DNA of 64,000 nucleotides, taken from assembly GCA_029215795.1 (NCBI GenBank), contig JARDYH010000006.1, positions 23,575,501-23,639,500 of the forward strand. Reading direction: 5' to 3'. How positions within the stretch are numbered: position 1 is the first letter of the stretch; each line of letters begins with the position of its first letter. Under the pieces are notes generated by a model. That model searched no databases and was not told where the DNA came from. It was given only the letters and a program-made list of their open reading frames with translations. Position numbers and translations under genes: made by a program. The DNA comes from Anniella stebbinsi. Taxonomy: Eukaryota > Chordata > Lepidosauria > Squamata > Anniellidae. Below are positions 1 through 11,642 of this stretch, piece after piece.

Positions 1-199
1 GTGGCTACCGAAGCCAGTTACCTAGTGCAATATTTCACACGCTTCACTGAGGAAGGCTTCTGTGCCCTCATCAGCTTCATTTTCATCTATGATGCGGTTA
101 AGAAGATGCTCTCCCTGGTGGATCACTACCCAGTCAATTGGGACTACAAGATCAGTGATGTCACCTTGTACAGCTGCACCTGCAGTATGCCAGAGAGAG
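1..199 (+). CDS. SLC4A9: SLC4A9 exon, clipped at window start
   Basis: Residues 1-66 of the visible protein plus the first base of codon 67. [20 protein letters not shown] is the SLC4 signature leading to the outer end of TM5, followed by KKMLS and the start of an extracellular loop with a CTC cysteine pair. The exon ends in phase 1 at GAGAGAG before donor GTAAGT (200-205). Base 1 is in frame, so the exon probably begins upstream; the GTG at base 1 is an internal codon, not a start. Confidence 0.92.
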
Positions 200-353
200 G
201 TAAGTTGAGCAGTCTGTGCTATTGTGATGGGGGGATGGGATGGAGTGGAGACCTACAGAAGCTCTGCCTAACAGTTTCATGTTATTATTTATGCATTGCA
301 ATATTGATACCTTCCCCCATCACTTTTTGACCCTACCATCTCCAAGTCAATTT

Positions 354-382
354 ATAACATAACATAACATAACATAACATAA
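354..382. repeat. (ATAAC)n microsatellite
   Basis: Five tandem AACAT/ATAAC units in the intron just after the first visible SLC4A9 exon. Confidence 0.9.
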
Positions 383-1081
383 TAACTGTTTGGTTTAAAA
401 GCAGCACAATTAAATTTTAAAAACAAAAACAAATCTAGAGTAAAATTCACCAATGTCACCAATGCTTGGAGAACATAGCACAACCACACATTGCAAGTTT
501 TAATCCCTAAATGCCAAATGCCAAGTTTTTAGATGGCATCAAACACCTAATGTCTGTGCTTTCAAATATAGCTGGAAAGGGAGAGATTCAAATTCTGCTG
601 CAGCTGAGAAGTTCCTGTCCCAAATAGCCCCATTCCCATTTCAGTTCTAATTGCAGGAGCACGACCACAGCAGATGATCACCATTGTGTTTTCTCTAAGG
701 CAGCTGTTCTGGTCTTGTAAGCAGTGTAGACCAAGGCAGCCTAAAGCAATCCCACGCCTGACCTGTGTTCACTGCAAGTGCTGAAAGAGCTCTCCCTAAA
801 GAGATGCTCTGGTGGGCCCAGGCAGTCCATTTGGGACTGCAAACAACAGCACAGAAAAGCAGGGACCTGCTGAATTTGATCCAGTCATGTCAAAATACAC
901 TAATTTTGCATTTTGTATTCGGGTACAGTGAATTTCAGAACAGCCCAGCCTCCAGACCACACTCCCACTCCCACTCCCTTGAATGAGAAGAAACCTGCTG
1001 CAGATCTGTGTTTTAGAGATCTGCCAGGAAACTGTATATAACCCTGTTATGTTGCCAACACTTGTGTGGGGCCTGAATGAG

Positions 1082-1790
1082 TAGGGGTGCCTCTTCACGA
1101 GAGGTTTAATGCTCTTTGAAGTCTCATTAAAAAATTTACCTCCACACCAGCGGAGCGCAAATGGGGCGTAGAGGTGCGTTATCTCTCCGATTATGCGCAT
1201 TATCGAATGCGCATTAAATTGCGAGTTTTATTTTGCTTCGCCTGTTAAAGCGCATTTTGACTGTGTGAATATGCGCTTATGCACATTAACTACATGTAAA
1301 CCGCATTTTGGACATCCGTTGATGCGCTTCGCCGCCTCTTGCCGCCTCTCGTGCAGAGGGATTAGGTGTAAATGTGCTTCAGCGATTATGCGCATAATCG
1401 GCTAACCAGGCGCAAAAGTGAATCCTTATAGAGGGGACCTAAGACCCCCTCTAGAAGGATTCGCTTTGGCGCCTGGCTGCCCGATTATGCGCATATTCGC
1501 AGAAGCGCATTTACTCCTAATCCCTCTGTACGAGAGGCGGCGAAGCGCATTACGGGATGACCGAAATGTGCTTTAAACTTGTTGACATGCGGAGAATCAC
1601 ATGTTTACACGGCAGTAAGGCGCTTTAACTGCCGCCGCAAATTAAAACTCGTGGTTTAACGCGCATTCGATAATGTGCATAATCTGAAATTTAAAGCGCC
1701 TCAGCCCCCAATTTGCGCTCCTCTCTTGTAGAGGTAAAAATTTTAATCAGCCTTGAAAGAGCTTTAAACCTCTCTTGTAGAAGCACCCTA
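1082..1790. mobile_element. 709-bp foldback DNA element (family FB-A, complete)
   Basis: Near-perfect palindrome centred near 1436. The left end TAGGGGTGCCTCTTCACGAG matches the reverse complement of the right end, CTTGTAGAAGCACCCTA. Repeated GCGCAT / ATGCGCATAAT motifs appear in mirrored order along both arms, and the centre reads AGAGGGGACCTAAGACCCCCTCT. No coding capacity is seen. The target duplication is unclear (AATGAG on the left, AATCGAG on the right). Probably a non-autonomous DNA transposon; superfamily not assigned. It sits in the SLC4A9 intron between the first two visible exons. Confidence 0.85.
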
Positions 1791-1895
1791 ATCGAGGTTC
1801 CATCCACAACACATCTGGGACATTCTTCAACATGATTATCTGCTCCTTCCACTCCAAGATAAGAACTGATGTCTTGGGTCGACTGTTTCTTGCAG

Positions 1896-1951
1896 GCAAT
1901 TCGTCTCTTCTGAACCAGACACTGTTCCCTACCTTAAGCAGTTTCGGAGAG
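1896..1951 (+). CDS. SLC4A9: SLC4A9 56-bp exon, extracellular glycosylation loop
   Basis: Found from phase: the previous exon ends in phase 1 and the next begins in phase 0, so an exon of length 3n+2 is required. This stretch has acceptor TTTCTTGCAG, 56 bp and donor GTAAGA, and it restores the frame exactly. It encodes residues 67-85 (GNSSLLNQTLFPTLSSFGE) with two sequons, N68-S-S and N73-Q-T, as expected for the third extracellular loop of SLC4 proteins, which is short and divergent in AE4. The sequence itself is not conserved enough to prove it; frame, splice sites and sequons are the support. Confidence 0.78.
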
Positions 1952-2004
1952 GTAAGAAATGAAGCCACGGCCATTGGTTAGGATGTGAATGAAAGGGAAC
2001 CAGG

Positions 2005-2203
2005 GGTGTTTCCAGACAGAGGGCTCCTGGTGCTAGCCTTGTGCAGCAATTCCATCTTTTCTTTCTTAATGGATTTTTTGCAGTAAGAAAAAAGACAGAA
2101 GAGGTGGTGGGAAAACACGGGAGGGCTAGGAGGGGGAGACGATGGCAACTGGACCGTGAATGAGGCAGGGCAATCACAGGTTAAAAGCCTCATCTGGGAG
2201 TAC
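2005..2203 (+). mobile_element. MITE family M1, copy 1
   Basis: About 200 bp, starting GTGTTTCCAGACAGAGGG and ending near TCATCTGGGAGTAC, an imperfect inverted repeat. The inner TTCTTAATGGATTTTTTGCAG and GTGGGAAAACACGGGAGGG recur in related copies near 10642, 37813 and 41828. Probably a non-autonomous hAT-like element; no transposase seen. Confidence 0.6.
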
Positions 2204-3538
2204 CCCAAGTTCTAGAAGTCCATAGTACACTGTGTGACTAATACAGCTGGCTAAAGCACCATACACTGTGACTAAAGCAGGATCAAGGACTTTATATCAC
2301 TTGGAGAATCTCCCCAGATCATAGCGAGGATGAGAGGATTGCCCCCCAGGAATAATGCATGTATCCTATACAGTTGCCATTTAACTTTTTTCTGCCCGCT
2401 CCATCCCCATCATTAACACTCATGATCACCTTTCTGCTGATTTAATATCATTCATTTAAGAATATCACGGCTTCACAAATGCTCACCACTGAAGAGAGTT
2501 CCTATACAAGTCGTTCCATAGCCTCAAAACACACACACACACACAGATTTTTTTCATTTTATTTCATAGTGAAATGTCCAGAGTCCTCTATGAGAGCAGG
2601 TTGCCAGTATGGTCTGGGTCTGACATGGAGAGGCAGAGAGAAGGATAGCTATAACCTGGAGATGCTATTAATGTGTGTTCTCCCCAGATACATGTTTTAC
2701 ACTATCTGAGATCTGCTTGTAAAAACATTAGGTCTTTTAACTTTAGCAGTAGCATGTCCTAGCAGATTTATCCGGTGATACAGACCCTCACACAGGTTCT
2801 GTTTCTAAGGAGGTTGGATTATCGGTTGCACAAGAATCCAAATTTACACAGTGAACTCCAATAGGGAATTAATTAGCTTGTATGTAAGTGGCAATCCTAT
2901 TCATACTAAACATAAGAGGTGCACAGCCTAATGAGACACGCATGAGGCACTCAGCCCTATGGGGCACACGAGAGGCACACAGCCACCACACTCAGCTTAT
3001 TGATTACATAACAATCAAAATTTACACAGTGATCTCCAATGGGAAATAAATGTAACTGACAATCCTATTACCACTAAATATATGAGGCACACAACTAAAT
3101 GAGGCACATATGAGGCACCACCATACAACTCCATACAGAAGATTCAAGGGTGAGGAAATTAGCTTAAAGAGCGCACTCTGTGTTTAAATCAAGGACTGTT
3201 CATCTTGGAAAACTAGGCCACAGTCATGCATGGCTGATTTTGACCTGGATGGAGTGGGTTGTGGCTTCTGAGGCTTTGTCTGGGTTGGAGCTAAGCAATT
3301 CTAAGGTTTCTGGAACATAGAGAGGGAGAGAGTGCGGGAGGGGGTGTTAGAAGATGGAGGGAAGGAAAGTCCTGTGTAGCACAGGTCTTTTAATACACAA
3401 TCACACAATAGGAAAGTGGGTAAAAGAGACGGAGGCTACAGTTCGTGGGAAGGATCTCCAGATGACAGGACCAAATTCAAAAGAGATCTTTCCAGGGATT
3501 CCATTGTATCATCCTGAGGCTGGGGGGCCAATGAGCTC

Positions 3539-3540
<2 letters not shown>

Positions 3541-3569
<29 letters not shown>

Positions 3570-3570
3570 A
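3541..3570. repeat. (GCT)n trinucleotide repeat
   Basis: About ten uninterrupted GCT units in an SLC4A9 intron (CTG on the transcript strand). Not coding in this gene's frame. Confidence 0.9.
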
Positions 3571-4722
3571 GGAAAGGGGCCTTGAGCTTCTAGCTGCTGG
3601 ATGCCAGTCCTACGTTTTATAAAAAATGGGATTCAGGCTAATCAAATTGGATGTTCTGGGCCAAAATGTTCCACAACTTGGAAAAGGATTTCAGCAGATA
3701 GTGATTTCAGCAAGGAAGTGTGGTTGGGAGCCACTAGAACAATAGGTACCCCTGGGCATATGTAGTATCCATCACACCAGTGTTTTATCCCACTCTCGTC
3801 ATGCCTGGTTTGCTGATTTGCAGCGCGGTACTCACATGACGTTGTGCCTGTTCTGCAGTCACCCCACCAATTCCCTTCCATTTTCCGTGTTTTCCTAGAG
3901 CGGGGAAAGTCTGGTTTATTTCCTCTATGCGGGATTAAAGCACCCTTCTGCCCCTGTGTATTGCTGTCCTTGCGCTATGTCCTTTGTTGGGGGCGTGTGC
4001 TTTGAAGGGAGGTCTTGCTGACCAAAGAAGAAGGCAGGGCAGTTCTCCTCCTCCAGCGCACTGTGTGGTGGTGGGTCTGTTATTATTTTTCTTTTTTAAA
4101 GATCTGCAATTGTGGTTGTTTGTAAACCCCTTTTCCTGGCTCATCTCTCGAGTGTGGCTGGTTGGTACAGGGAGCTTGGCTCCCTCTTTCAATCCCTCCC
4201 TGACATAAACGCACAGATGCTAAATGGCCACAGGAACACGGGTGGAGAGAGAAGGCAACAAAGCATCAGGGTTTGCCCAAAGTGCTTGGGAAGCCTCTCC
4301 ATATGGCTCCCTGCCGATGCTGCTGCTGCTCCTTCAGCAGAGCCGCCTGTGCACTACATACAGGGAAAGAGAGAGGCAGGCGGAGCGAGGAGTTGGGGGG
4401 AGCTGGGAGCCGACACCGGACCGCGGATCTGGCTGTGCTTCATCCCAAGCCATCATTCTCTCTCCCCTCCCCCATCCCGGCAAAAAGAGAAAGAAAGAGA
4501 GCCAAGCCCCCATCAATGCTAAGTGAGGTTTAAAAGCCAATGGTGATTTTTGTTTTGTTTATTTTACTAGCCGAGATCTTGGTCGTCCTTTCCACCACCC
4601 CACCACCCCCTTTCCTTCAGATGCTGAAAGGGGACAGACTCGGGGTCGGGAAGGGGTAGTGTTGTTTGTGGAGAGAAGGAATCAGTGGATTGGATAGTAG
4701 TCGCTTTGCATACGTTTTTTTT

Positions 4723-4735
4723 GGGGGGGGGGGGG
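4723..4735. repeat. Poly-G run
   Basis: Thirteen consecutive G after a T8 run, in an SLC4A9 intron. The rest of 2204-5281 holds no gene or clear element that I can recognise. Confidence 0.8.
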
Positions 4736-5281
4736 TGATAGAGACCGAGTCTGTGTGTGCGCGCGCTTAACTTTTCAGTTTGTGATTTTGGGGGCTTGTT
4801 ACAGGCAGGCAGGTGATGAGCTGCAATGACTAGAGCAAGATCAAAGCTCCAGGGAGGAGGAGGGAAGGCACCGAAGTCCGTCACAATGTCCCTCAATGGC
4901 AAGAACCAATGAACTGGAGGGGAAAGCAGAAGAGGCGGGGTAGGGGTGTGGCGAACGAACCAGAGAAAGGAGGTTTCACCGGTACAGTGGTGACACCACA
5001 AATGCACGTGAAACTGGGACCGTTAGCTTAACCCCTGATTGATTGAGGTGCCCCGATTTCTACTACGGGGCCCTTTTTCATTCCCCCGGTAGGGAAAGCC
5101 TTGGCACCATAAAAGGAACAAAGACAGGAACTGGCTTCTTCACTATACGAGAAATGTCACAAAATGGCTTGTGCTTCCTCCATCTTAGCTAATGGCGCAT
5201 CATCCTTCTTGCACGCTGCCGAGTGTGATCCGGTGCCTTCTCTTGCTAATCTGACAGGCCCCGCCCCTTTCTCCCCCGCAG

Positions 5282-5476
5282 CCCTCACATCTGGAGCCTG
5301 GGAACTGGTCCCTGCTGACCCAGCAGCAGTGTGTGCAGCAAGGGGGCCACCTGGTGGGCAAGAGCTGCCATTACGTGCCCGACATCACTTTCATGTCTTT
5401 CCTTCTGTTCCTGGGGACGTTTCTCTGCTCTTTGGCCCTGAAGAACTTTAAGTCGAGCCGCTATTTCCCCACAGCT
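5282..5476 (+). CDS. SLC4A9: SLC4A9 exon, extracellular loop and TM helix
   Basis: Acceptor CTCCCCCGCAG, 195 bp (65 codons, phase 0 to 0), donor GTGAGT. Residues 86-150. It starts with the end of the extracellular loop, carrying a third sequon N93-W-S and cysteines in QQQC and KSC, then YVPDITFMSFLLFLGTFLC as a membrane helix, then the cytosolic LKNFKSSRYFPTA. This matches the AE4 stretch C..VPDI..FS..LFL and RFFP. A second AG at 5256-5257 would add 24 bp in frame; the AG at 5280-5281 has the better pyrimidine tract. Confidence 0.9.
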
Positions 5477-7551
5477 GTGAGTACCAACCATCTCCCACCC
5501 ATTCTCTGACTATGGTGGGACATGGTTTTCATTTTTGGGTTGTTTGTTTGTAATCATTTACTATTTTGTTGTTTTTAGCCAACTTGGGGGAGGGGGGGTA
5601 AGGAGAAAAGTAATTTGCATGCCCATCCTTGCTGCTGCTACTGCTTCCTAATCTGCTTGCCTCCTTCTCTTTCCTCAAGTTCTTCCTCATGACACACCAG
5701 CCCCCTTCCCCCCTCCCCCCTCCAGTCTCTGTCCTCCTGCCCGCTCCACCTCACCTCTTTTCCTCTCATCTTTCATCCTAGAGCAGAACCATCGATGAAA
5801 GAGCCATGGATTCTTGTAGCCACAGCCTCCCACAAAATCCTCTGAGCTGATAACGCCCAGGGCAAAGGGGATGGTTTTTGGTTGTGCACCCAGCAATCTC
5901 TTTCCCCTGCAAATCCATTGGTGCCGTTTTGTTTTTCTTTTTTCCAAGTTTTTCCCCAGCAGCATGCAGGCAATAAACATGCACCAAGTCACCCTTTCTT
6001 TTGCGTTCACAATTAAGTGCCGCGTTTTCCCTGTTATAAAAAAAACCTCATCAAAAGTGCTGGTTAGACACAGAAGCAAAACTGGAGGGTCACAATGTTG
6101 TTCAAAGAACCCATAAACCACCATGAGCAGGGGAATAGTAAGTGCACAATAAATGTCTAGTGTAGAAAAACCCTCTGTTACCAATCCTTTCAAGCCCTCT
6201 GTCACAAGTTCTTTGCCTTTTGCTGGGCAAAAGCACACTGGACTCTCATCCAGAAACCCTTGTAGGAATTCATATGTATACTCCATTACATGTGAATAAC
6301 TGTAGATGTGTATAGATCCACAGTCTGTGTACATAGATTGTTACATGTGAGTAACTTATGTGTATACACATCAACACCGTGTATACGTGTACACAGATTG
6401 TACATGCATTAAATGTCATGTGTGAACACCCCTGTTCTTGCAGCCTGTCCTACACCACTGGGTTGTGAAGATAAAAAGGGAGTGGATGTGAATCATGTAA
6501 GCCACCTTGAGGAGTTTCCTTGAGAAAGAAAGGTGGGATAGAAAATGTAAATTTTAGAAGCAGTTTAATGTACGGATGCCTGACAATTGGCGATTAGGGG
6601 GGTTGTAGTTCAAAACATCCAGAAGAAATACAGTAAGGCTTGGATGCTTCTAGAGAAATACAGTAAGGCTTAGATGCTTCATAAATCAGGACAAGACAAT
6701 GTGGGGCATCATTGCTGGTCCCAGGCACTCTATTCTCCCCATCTGGATCTGGGCCTGAAAGACCAAGGAGAAGTATGGGTCCACGGAGGGTAAGTTGTAG
6801 ACAAGCACAATTTGTGACACTGCACAGTCCGTTATTGGCCTTAGCTTCCAGCTTCCTGACTTTGTGGAGTTTGAGCCCATATGAGACAACTTTACCTCTT
6901 AAACTGGCAGGGTTTGGGGTAATTGAATATTAGACGAAGTGTCTCTCAGAATGTGAAAAACTTCTAGGGAAGGGAAGGCACAAACTCCCCCGGCTCAAGC
7001 CAGGACATACATACAGCTGAGTGCCAAAGTGCCAAACCCTCCAATCAAATGAAAAGTGGAAATTCTGTTTGCTCCTCCCTAGTCACTTTCCCCCACCCTC
7101 CCCCCCACCCCTGCCGCCTAACTGTTATTTTGGATGTGCTTGCCCTGGTGGCCCATGGCAAGAGTGAGAGCTGTCAATCAAATGGACTGCCTTACGTACT
7201 TTGGGAGAGAGGAAGTGTCCTTTCTTTGATGAAGCTCATTTAGAGGTACTGCTGCTCTCGAATGAGAGTGTTGGGTCATCATTTAGAAGCCTGTTTGACT
7301 AAGAGTGCTTGCCAGATTCATCACTCTTGGTTATTTATTTAGAAGCACGGGGAAGGGCAGCCGCACAATGAGTGCACATTGTTACTCATGTCTAACATCT
7401 ATTTTATATGTATTTTAAAAATTTGCATCCCTCCTGTCACACATTTTTTCCTCTCACACAATTTTATCCCTCATAATAACACACAAAACAGACAAAACAA
7501 AAACCAAATATTGTTGAAATGAATTTAGATATCTTTCCTCAAGACAGGGGC

Positions 7552-7560
<9 letters not shown>

Positions 7561-7604
<44 letters not shown>
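7561..7604. repeat. (AC)n(AT)n compound microsatellite
   Basis: About 11 AC units running directly into about 11 AT units. The preceding intron 5477-7550 shows only a SINE-like tail near 6430-6555 (GGTGGGATAGAAAATGTAAAT). Confidence 0.9.
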
Positions 7605-7671
7605 GCTGCAATCCCTTCCTGTGCCCACTTACATGCCCACTTACATGCAGTTAGATTATGCCCACTTACAT

Positions 7672-8346
7672 GCAATTTGAAGACAGTTCAGAAGCTGCAG
7701 CTTGTGCAAAATGCGGCAGCCAGATTAATAACCTGGACCAAGAGGTTCGAGCATATGAGACCTACTCTGGCCCGCTTGCATTGGCTGCCTGTATGTTTCC
7801 GAGCCCGATTCAAGGTGCTGGTTTTAACCTATAAAGCCTTACACGGCTTGGGGCCACAGTACCTGACGGAATGCCTCTCTCGACACGAACCTACCTGTAC
7901 ACTACGTTCAATATCTAAGGCCCTCCTCCAGGTGTCTACTTTGAGGGAAGCTTGGAGGATGAAAACAAGGGAGAGGGCCTTCTCAGTGGTGGCCCCCCAA
8001 TTATGGAATGATCTCCCGGACAAGGCTCGCCTGGCGCCAACATTGGTATCTGTTCGGCGCCAGGTCAAGACTTCCCTCTTCTCCCAGGCATTTAACAGCA
8101 TATACTGAATTTTCAATTGACCCCAGAACTATACGCCTGGCTGAGAGTTCATAGTTGTTTTAAAATGTATACTGTTTTTATATGTTGTCTGTTTTTATGC
8201 TTTTATGGTTTAAAATTGTGTATATCGATTTTTAACGTCCAAAGTTTTAATTTTTGTAAACTGCCCAGAGAGCTTTGGCTATGGGGTGGTATATAAATGT
8301 AAATACTAATATTAATACTAATACTAATACTAATACTAATAATAAT
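7672..8346 (+). mobile_element. L2-type LINE, 3' end
   Basis: An open stretch of 143 codons (7677-8108) encodes the end of an L2-clade ORF2: LQLVQNAAARLI, LHWLPV, VLTYKALHGLGPQYL and APQLWNDLP, ending in FNSIY. It is followed by a 3' UTR with CTGCCCAGAGAGCTTTGGCTATGG and a (TAATAC)n tail. The copy is 5'-truncated. The same subfamily lies in reverse at 25888-26260. It occupies an SLC4A9 intron in sense. Confidence 0.85.
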
Positions 8347-8716
8347 TCCCTTACCATGGAATCATATAGTATAACAGTCTATCCCACCGTCTCAATAAGG
8401 CTGGCTCCCGGGATTATAGCTTAAGCTCTCGTAAGCCCCCACCCCAAGTTCTTCCAAAGTCCACCCTCCTCTCTCACACAGAAAGAGCCACAGATAGGCA
8501 GAAAGTATAATTTAATGTCATGATTTATAGAAATGAAGAAAGAAGCCTTGCATCAAATGTTTTATGATATAAAATGTTTTATCCCCGACTGTTCTGAATT
8601 TTTTTTAACCATCCAGGGGTTATTTGAGATGGAGAGGCTAACTGCAGACGTTTGTGTTTGTGTGTATAGTCTTTATTTTTCAAAGCTTATGCCATTTTTT
8701 TAATGTGGTTTCTTAG

Positions 8717-8830
8717 CTGAGGAGGCTAGTGGGTGATTTCTCCATTATCTTGACTATCCTCATCTTCTGTGGAATTGATGCTGCCCTTGGATTAGAGACT
8801 CCCAAGCTCATTGTGCCCAGCGAGTTCAAG
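8717..8830 (+). CDS. SLC4A9: SLC4A9 exon, TM helix and conserved TPKL..P loop
   Basis: Acceptor GTTTCTTAG, 114 bp (38 codons, phase 0), donor GTGAGA. Residues 151-188: [19 protein letters not shown], then a loop with [30 protein letters not shown] and VP.EFK are shared across SLC4 Na-bicarbonate transporters and AE4. Confidence 0.93.
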
Positions 8831-9043
8831 GTGAGACTGGCCAGGATCAGGCAAAAGAGTTATTCTGCTAAGTGCAGAATGGGTACAATTTTTGGACCAG
8901 ATTGCATACATTTTGGTGGGATTTTAAGGATGTGAGAGGTATAAGTAATGCATCTCTCTGGATATAGCACATTTCTTTGAATTTCCTTAAAGGCTGCACT
9001 TCTACAACAAATGTGATGTTTCGGGGGGGGTTATAATTAGGGC

Positions 9044-9169
9044 CAGATCTACACCAAGCAGGATACAACACTTTGAAAACGGTTTGAAAACTGTATATGG
9101 GGTGTGTCCTGGGCCCCAACAGTTGTCACTACTGTTATAAACCGTTTTAGAGCAGTAGTGTAGATCCTG
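9044..9169. mobile_element. MITE family M2, copy 1
   Basis: Starts CAGATCTACACCAAGCAGGA and ends AGTAGTGTAGATCCTG (terminal inverted repeats around ATCTACAC), about 126 bp. A second copy is at 24029-24168 and a fragment near 48226-48245. Probably hAT-like and non-autonomous. Confidence 0.65.
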
Positions 9170-9893
9170 CCTAGGATGAGGAGGGGCAGGTTGCAATTGC
9201 TACAGAGACAAATAAATCACTATTACCACAGAGGCAAATAAGAGCTCCATCAGATGAGCATTTTATTGCATGCTCATTACATGGATTTTCATGGGTGCTT
9301 CTCATGACATCGTCTGCCTCCTGCACCTTCTAGCCTTCTTCACGTGACAAAAAAACACTCCAGTAAGTCTGACTTATTTTTAAAGATAGAAGTTGCTGCT
9401 ATCTCCTGCTGTGTGTAGGAGAAGCAGCGCAATCAAAAAAACCCCCCGAATGGTTGTTTACTTCCTATTTCAAAAGAGGATGTAATGAGGGACAAACGCA
9501 TGGGCGGAGAAGTGACAGTAAGCAAATGCGATTTTCCCCCCGTGTGATGACGCTCTAAATCAATATTTAACAATATATATTTAACTTAAGAATGGTTGGT
9601 GAATAATAACATTAAGAAAATAATTAACAGAACTATGGACCAAATATGTTCAACTTTGATTTCAAACCATAATCCCACATCTCTAGTCGTTGTCCCTCCA
9701 GAGGCAGTCTGCATACTTATGACATAGAAACCCATCCATTGAATGAGAGAATGCCCAAGTACTTATATCTGGAGAATAGATTGAGATCAAATGGAAGCAC
9801 CTTGTTAATGACGTTGGAGGGAGAGATTTGTGAAAAGTGAACAACTATATGTGAGATTAACAATAACAACAATCCACCTATAGCAGGGGTATG

Positions 9894-10019
9894 TAACGTA
9901 GTTCCTTTCAGATGCTTTGAACTACAATTCCCACAATCCCTTACCATTGGCCATGCTGCCTGGAACTGATGATAGCTGTAGTCCAAAACATCTGGAGGAC
10001 ACCAAGTTTCTTACCCCTG
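9894..10019. mobile_element. Short palindromic hAT-type MITE
   Basis: Starts CAGGGGTATG and ends CTTACCCCTG. Mirrored halves carry GAACTACAATTCCCACAATC and CTGTAGTCCAAAACATCTGG. Elements of this style are very common in reptile genomes. A right-half fragment appears near 6597-6630. Confidence 0.65.
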
Positions 10020-10389
10020 ACATAGATCGGTCACAGATAACTCCCCCCCCCTTTGAAGACCCTTCCTAGGTTGTTATCACATGGGCAGTTTTAAGCACAC
10101 CCGCCGCGACTTTGCTCCACTTCTTCAGTGCTGGACTTGCATGACGTCGTTCCCGTCCTGCCGCTCTCTCACCCTGAGGTTAGGTTTTTTAGTTTTGTTT
10201 CGATGTATCCTTGAACTGGCAAACTCCGAAAGGTACATGCAGGTATTGCAGGTATCGCAGGTACCGCAGCAATACCGAGCACGTGCAAATAAAAAAGTTA
10301 CTCGCATAGGAAATGGAGGGGGAACCGCAGAAGCAAACCGGGGGGAAAAATATAGGTGTGATAAAGCCCCTATAGTCCTAAGCACGAAG

Positions 10390-10512
10390 CAATGTTTCTT
10401 TCACACCAGTAAGTGGAAAAATAGCCTGCCCATTACTCACCACTGAGAAACCTTGGCTAGTTATTGCCCTTCTCACAGGGATTTAGCTAGTCGTTTCTCA
10501 TAACCTCCCTCA
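10390..10512. repeat. Inverted repeat arm IR-1 (left)
   Basis: The stretch beginning ATGTTTCTTTCACACCAGTA and ending CTCATAACCTCCC is the reverse complement, with few changes, of 12520-12643. The two arms enclose about 2.0 kb. They may be the ends of one old element or two independent copies of one MITE. Confidence 0.7.
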
Positions 10513-10641
10513 TGCCCCAGAATATTCTGGCAAGATCAGGAGCTGCCATGGGCAAGAGGCCTATGGACTAGTGGTGAGCCACCTGCTCAGATGGCCTCTG
10601 TGTCTGTCTCCACCCACTCTGAGCTGTTGAAGAGGATGCAG

Positions 10642-10860
10642 AGTGTTTCCAGATGGGACTTTTATTGTGCAACTGCATTGCTTCATTCACAGACCTTTAC
10701 AGACAATGTTATCTTCCATTTGCAGCCCTCCCAGGTTTTCCCTCCACTTCTTCCATCTTTTTTTCTTATGAGAAAACAATCCATTAAGGAAGAAAAGACA
10801 GGAGAGCAAGACAGGGCTTTTTGGCTGTTAGCACTTGGGACCCTCCATCTGGAAATACCC
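10642..10860 (-). mobile_element. MITE family M1, copy 2 (reverse)
   Basis: Starts AGTGTTTCCAGATGGG and ends CCCTCCATCTGGAAATACC. The interior TTATGAGAAAACAATCCATT is the reverse complement of the copy near 2005. Confidence 0.6.
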
Positions 10861-11642
10861 CCAGCGGTAGCAACAGATACTGAGCAGTGAGGCCTGGAGC
10901 AGTCAGAGAGCTCAGCTGTCCAGGGGGCAGTCTTGACAGAGGTTTTCCTGAGGCTTGAGTGCATTCTCAGGTCCTTTGCAACAGATGATGTCATGGCCAG
11001 TGCACACCTACCCAGCCACTTCCACCTCGAAAAGTCGCCATATCACAGAATCATTTTACTGTGTTCTTTTTAGTTGAAGTGGCTCCCAAGCGCTTGTTCT
11101 GCAATGTGCCCCCGTTCCTCCTCCTCAAATCCTGGGCATGCCTGTGACGTGTGGCCGTGATGTGGCCAAGGGGTGGGGCTGTCCTCTCCCTCTGTCACTC
11201 CTTTTCTTGTTCCTTTGAGAGCCATAATTAGGTGCTTCCTTATTGCTGTCTACTGCACTTCTCTGATGTTGTATTAATTAAATTCTTTGATGCTGCATTA
11301 GTTCACTTCTCTGATATTTAGGTTCTCTGGTGTTGTTATTTAGCTTTTCTTCTCTGATGTTGTGTTAATTAACTTGGAGTAAAATACAGGTAGGAAGCTG
11401 TGAGCGTCTTCAGATGGGCGTTTTCTCCTGAGATTTACCGCTTCTTCCTGTTCTGGGTTCTTTTCGGGATTTAAACGGGGTCTTAATACAGCCAGTTCTT
11501 CTTTTAAGCATAACACTATATGCCTTTTGCAAAGGTGGGTGGAGCCTTGCAGAGTGTTATCTGTTGTCCACCCCTCTGGCGTAGCCCCTCCCCTCACTCG
11601 TGTGAAATGAAACACTTCCTTACAAGTTGAGAAGTCTGCGTC

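Noticed and set aside
1193..1405. Open frames inside the 1082-1790 element
   Set aside because: They follow from the palindromic GCGCAT-rich sequence and mirror each other on both strands; not genes.
5164..5451. 95-codon + strand frame starting MACASSILANG over the SLC4A9 exon at 5282
   Set aside because: Wrong frame; the conserved SLC4 helix is read in the other frame of the same exon.
5687..6334. 215-codon minus-strand open frame antisense in an SLC4A9 intron
   Set aside because: No recognisable domain, biased C-terminus from a purine-rich run, no splice or promoter context. Probably chance.
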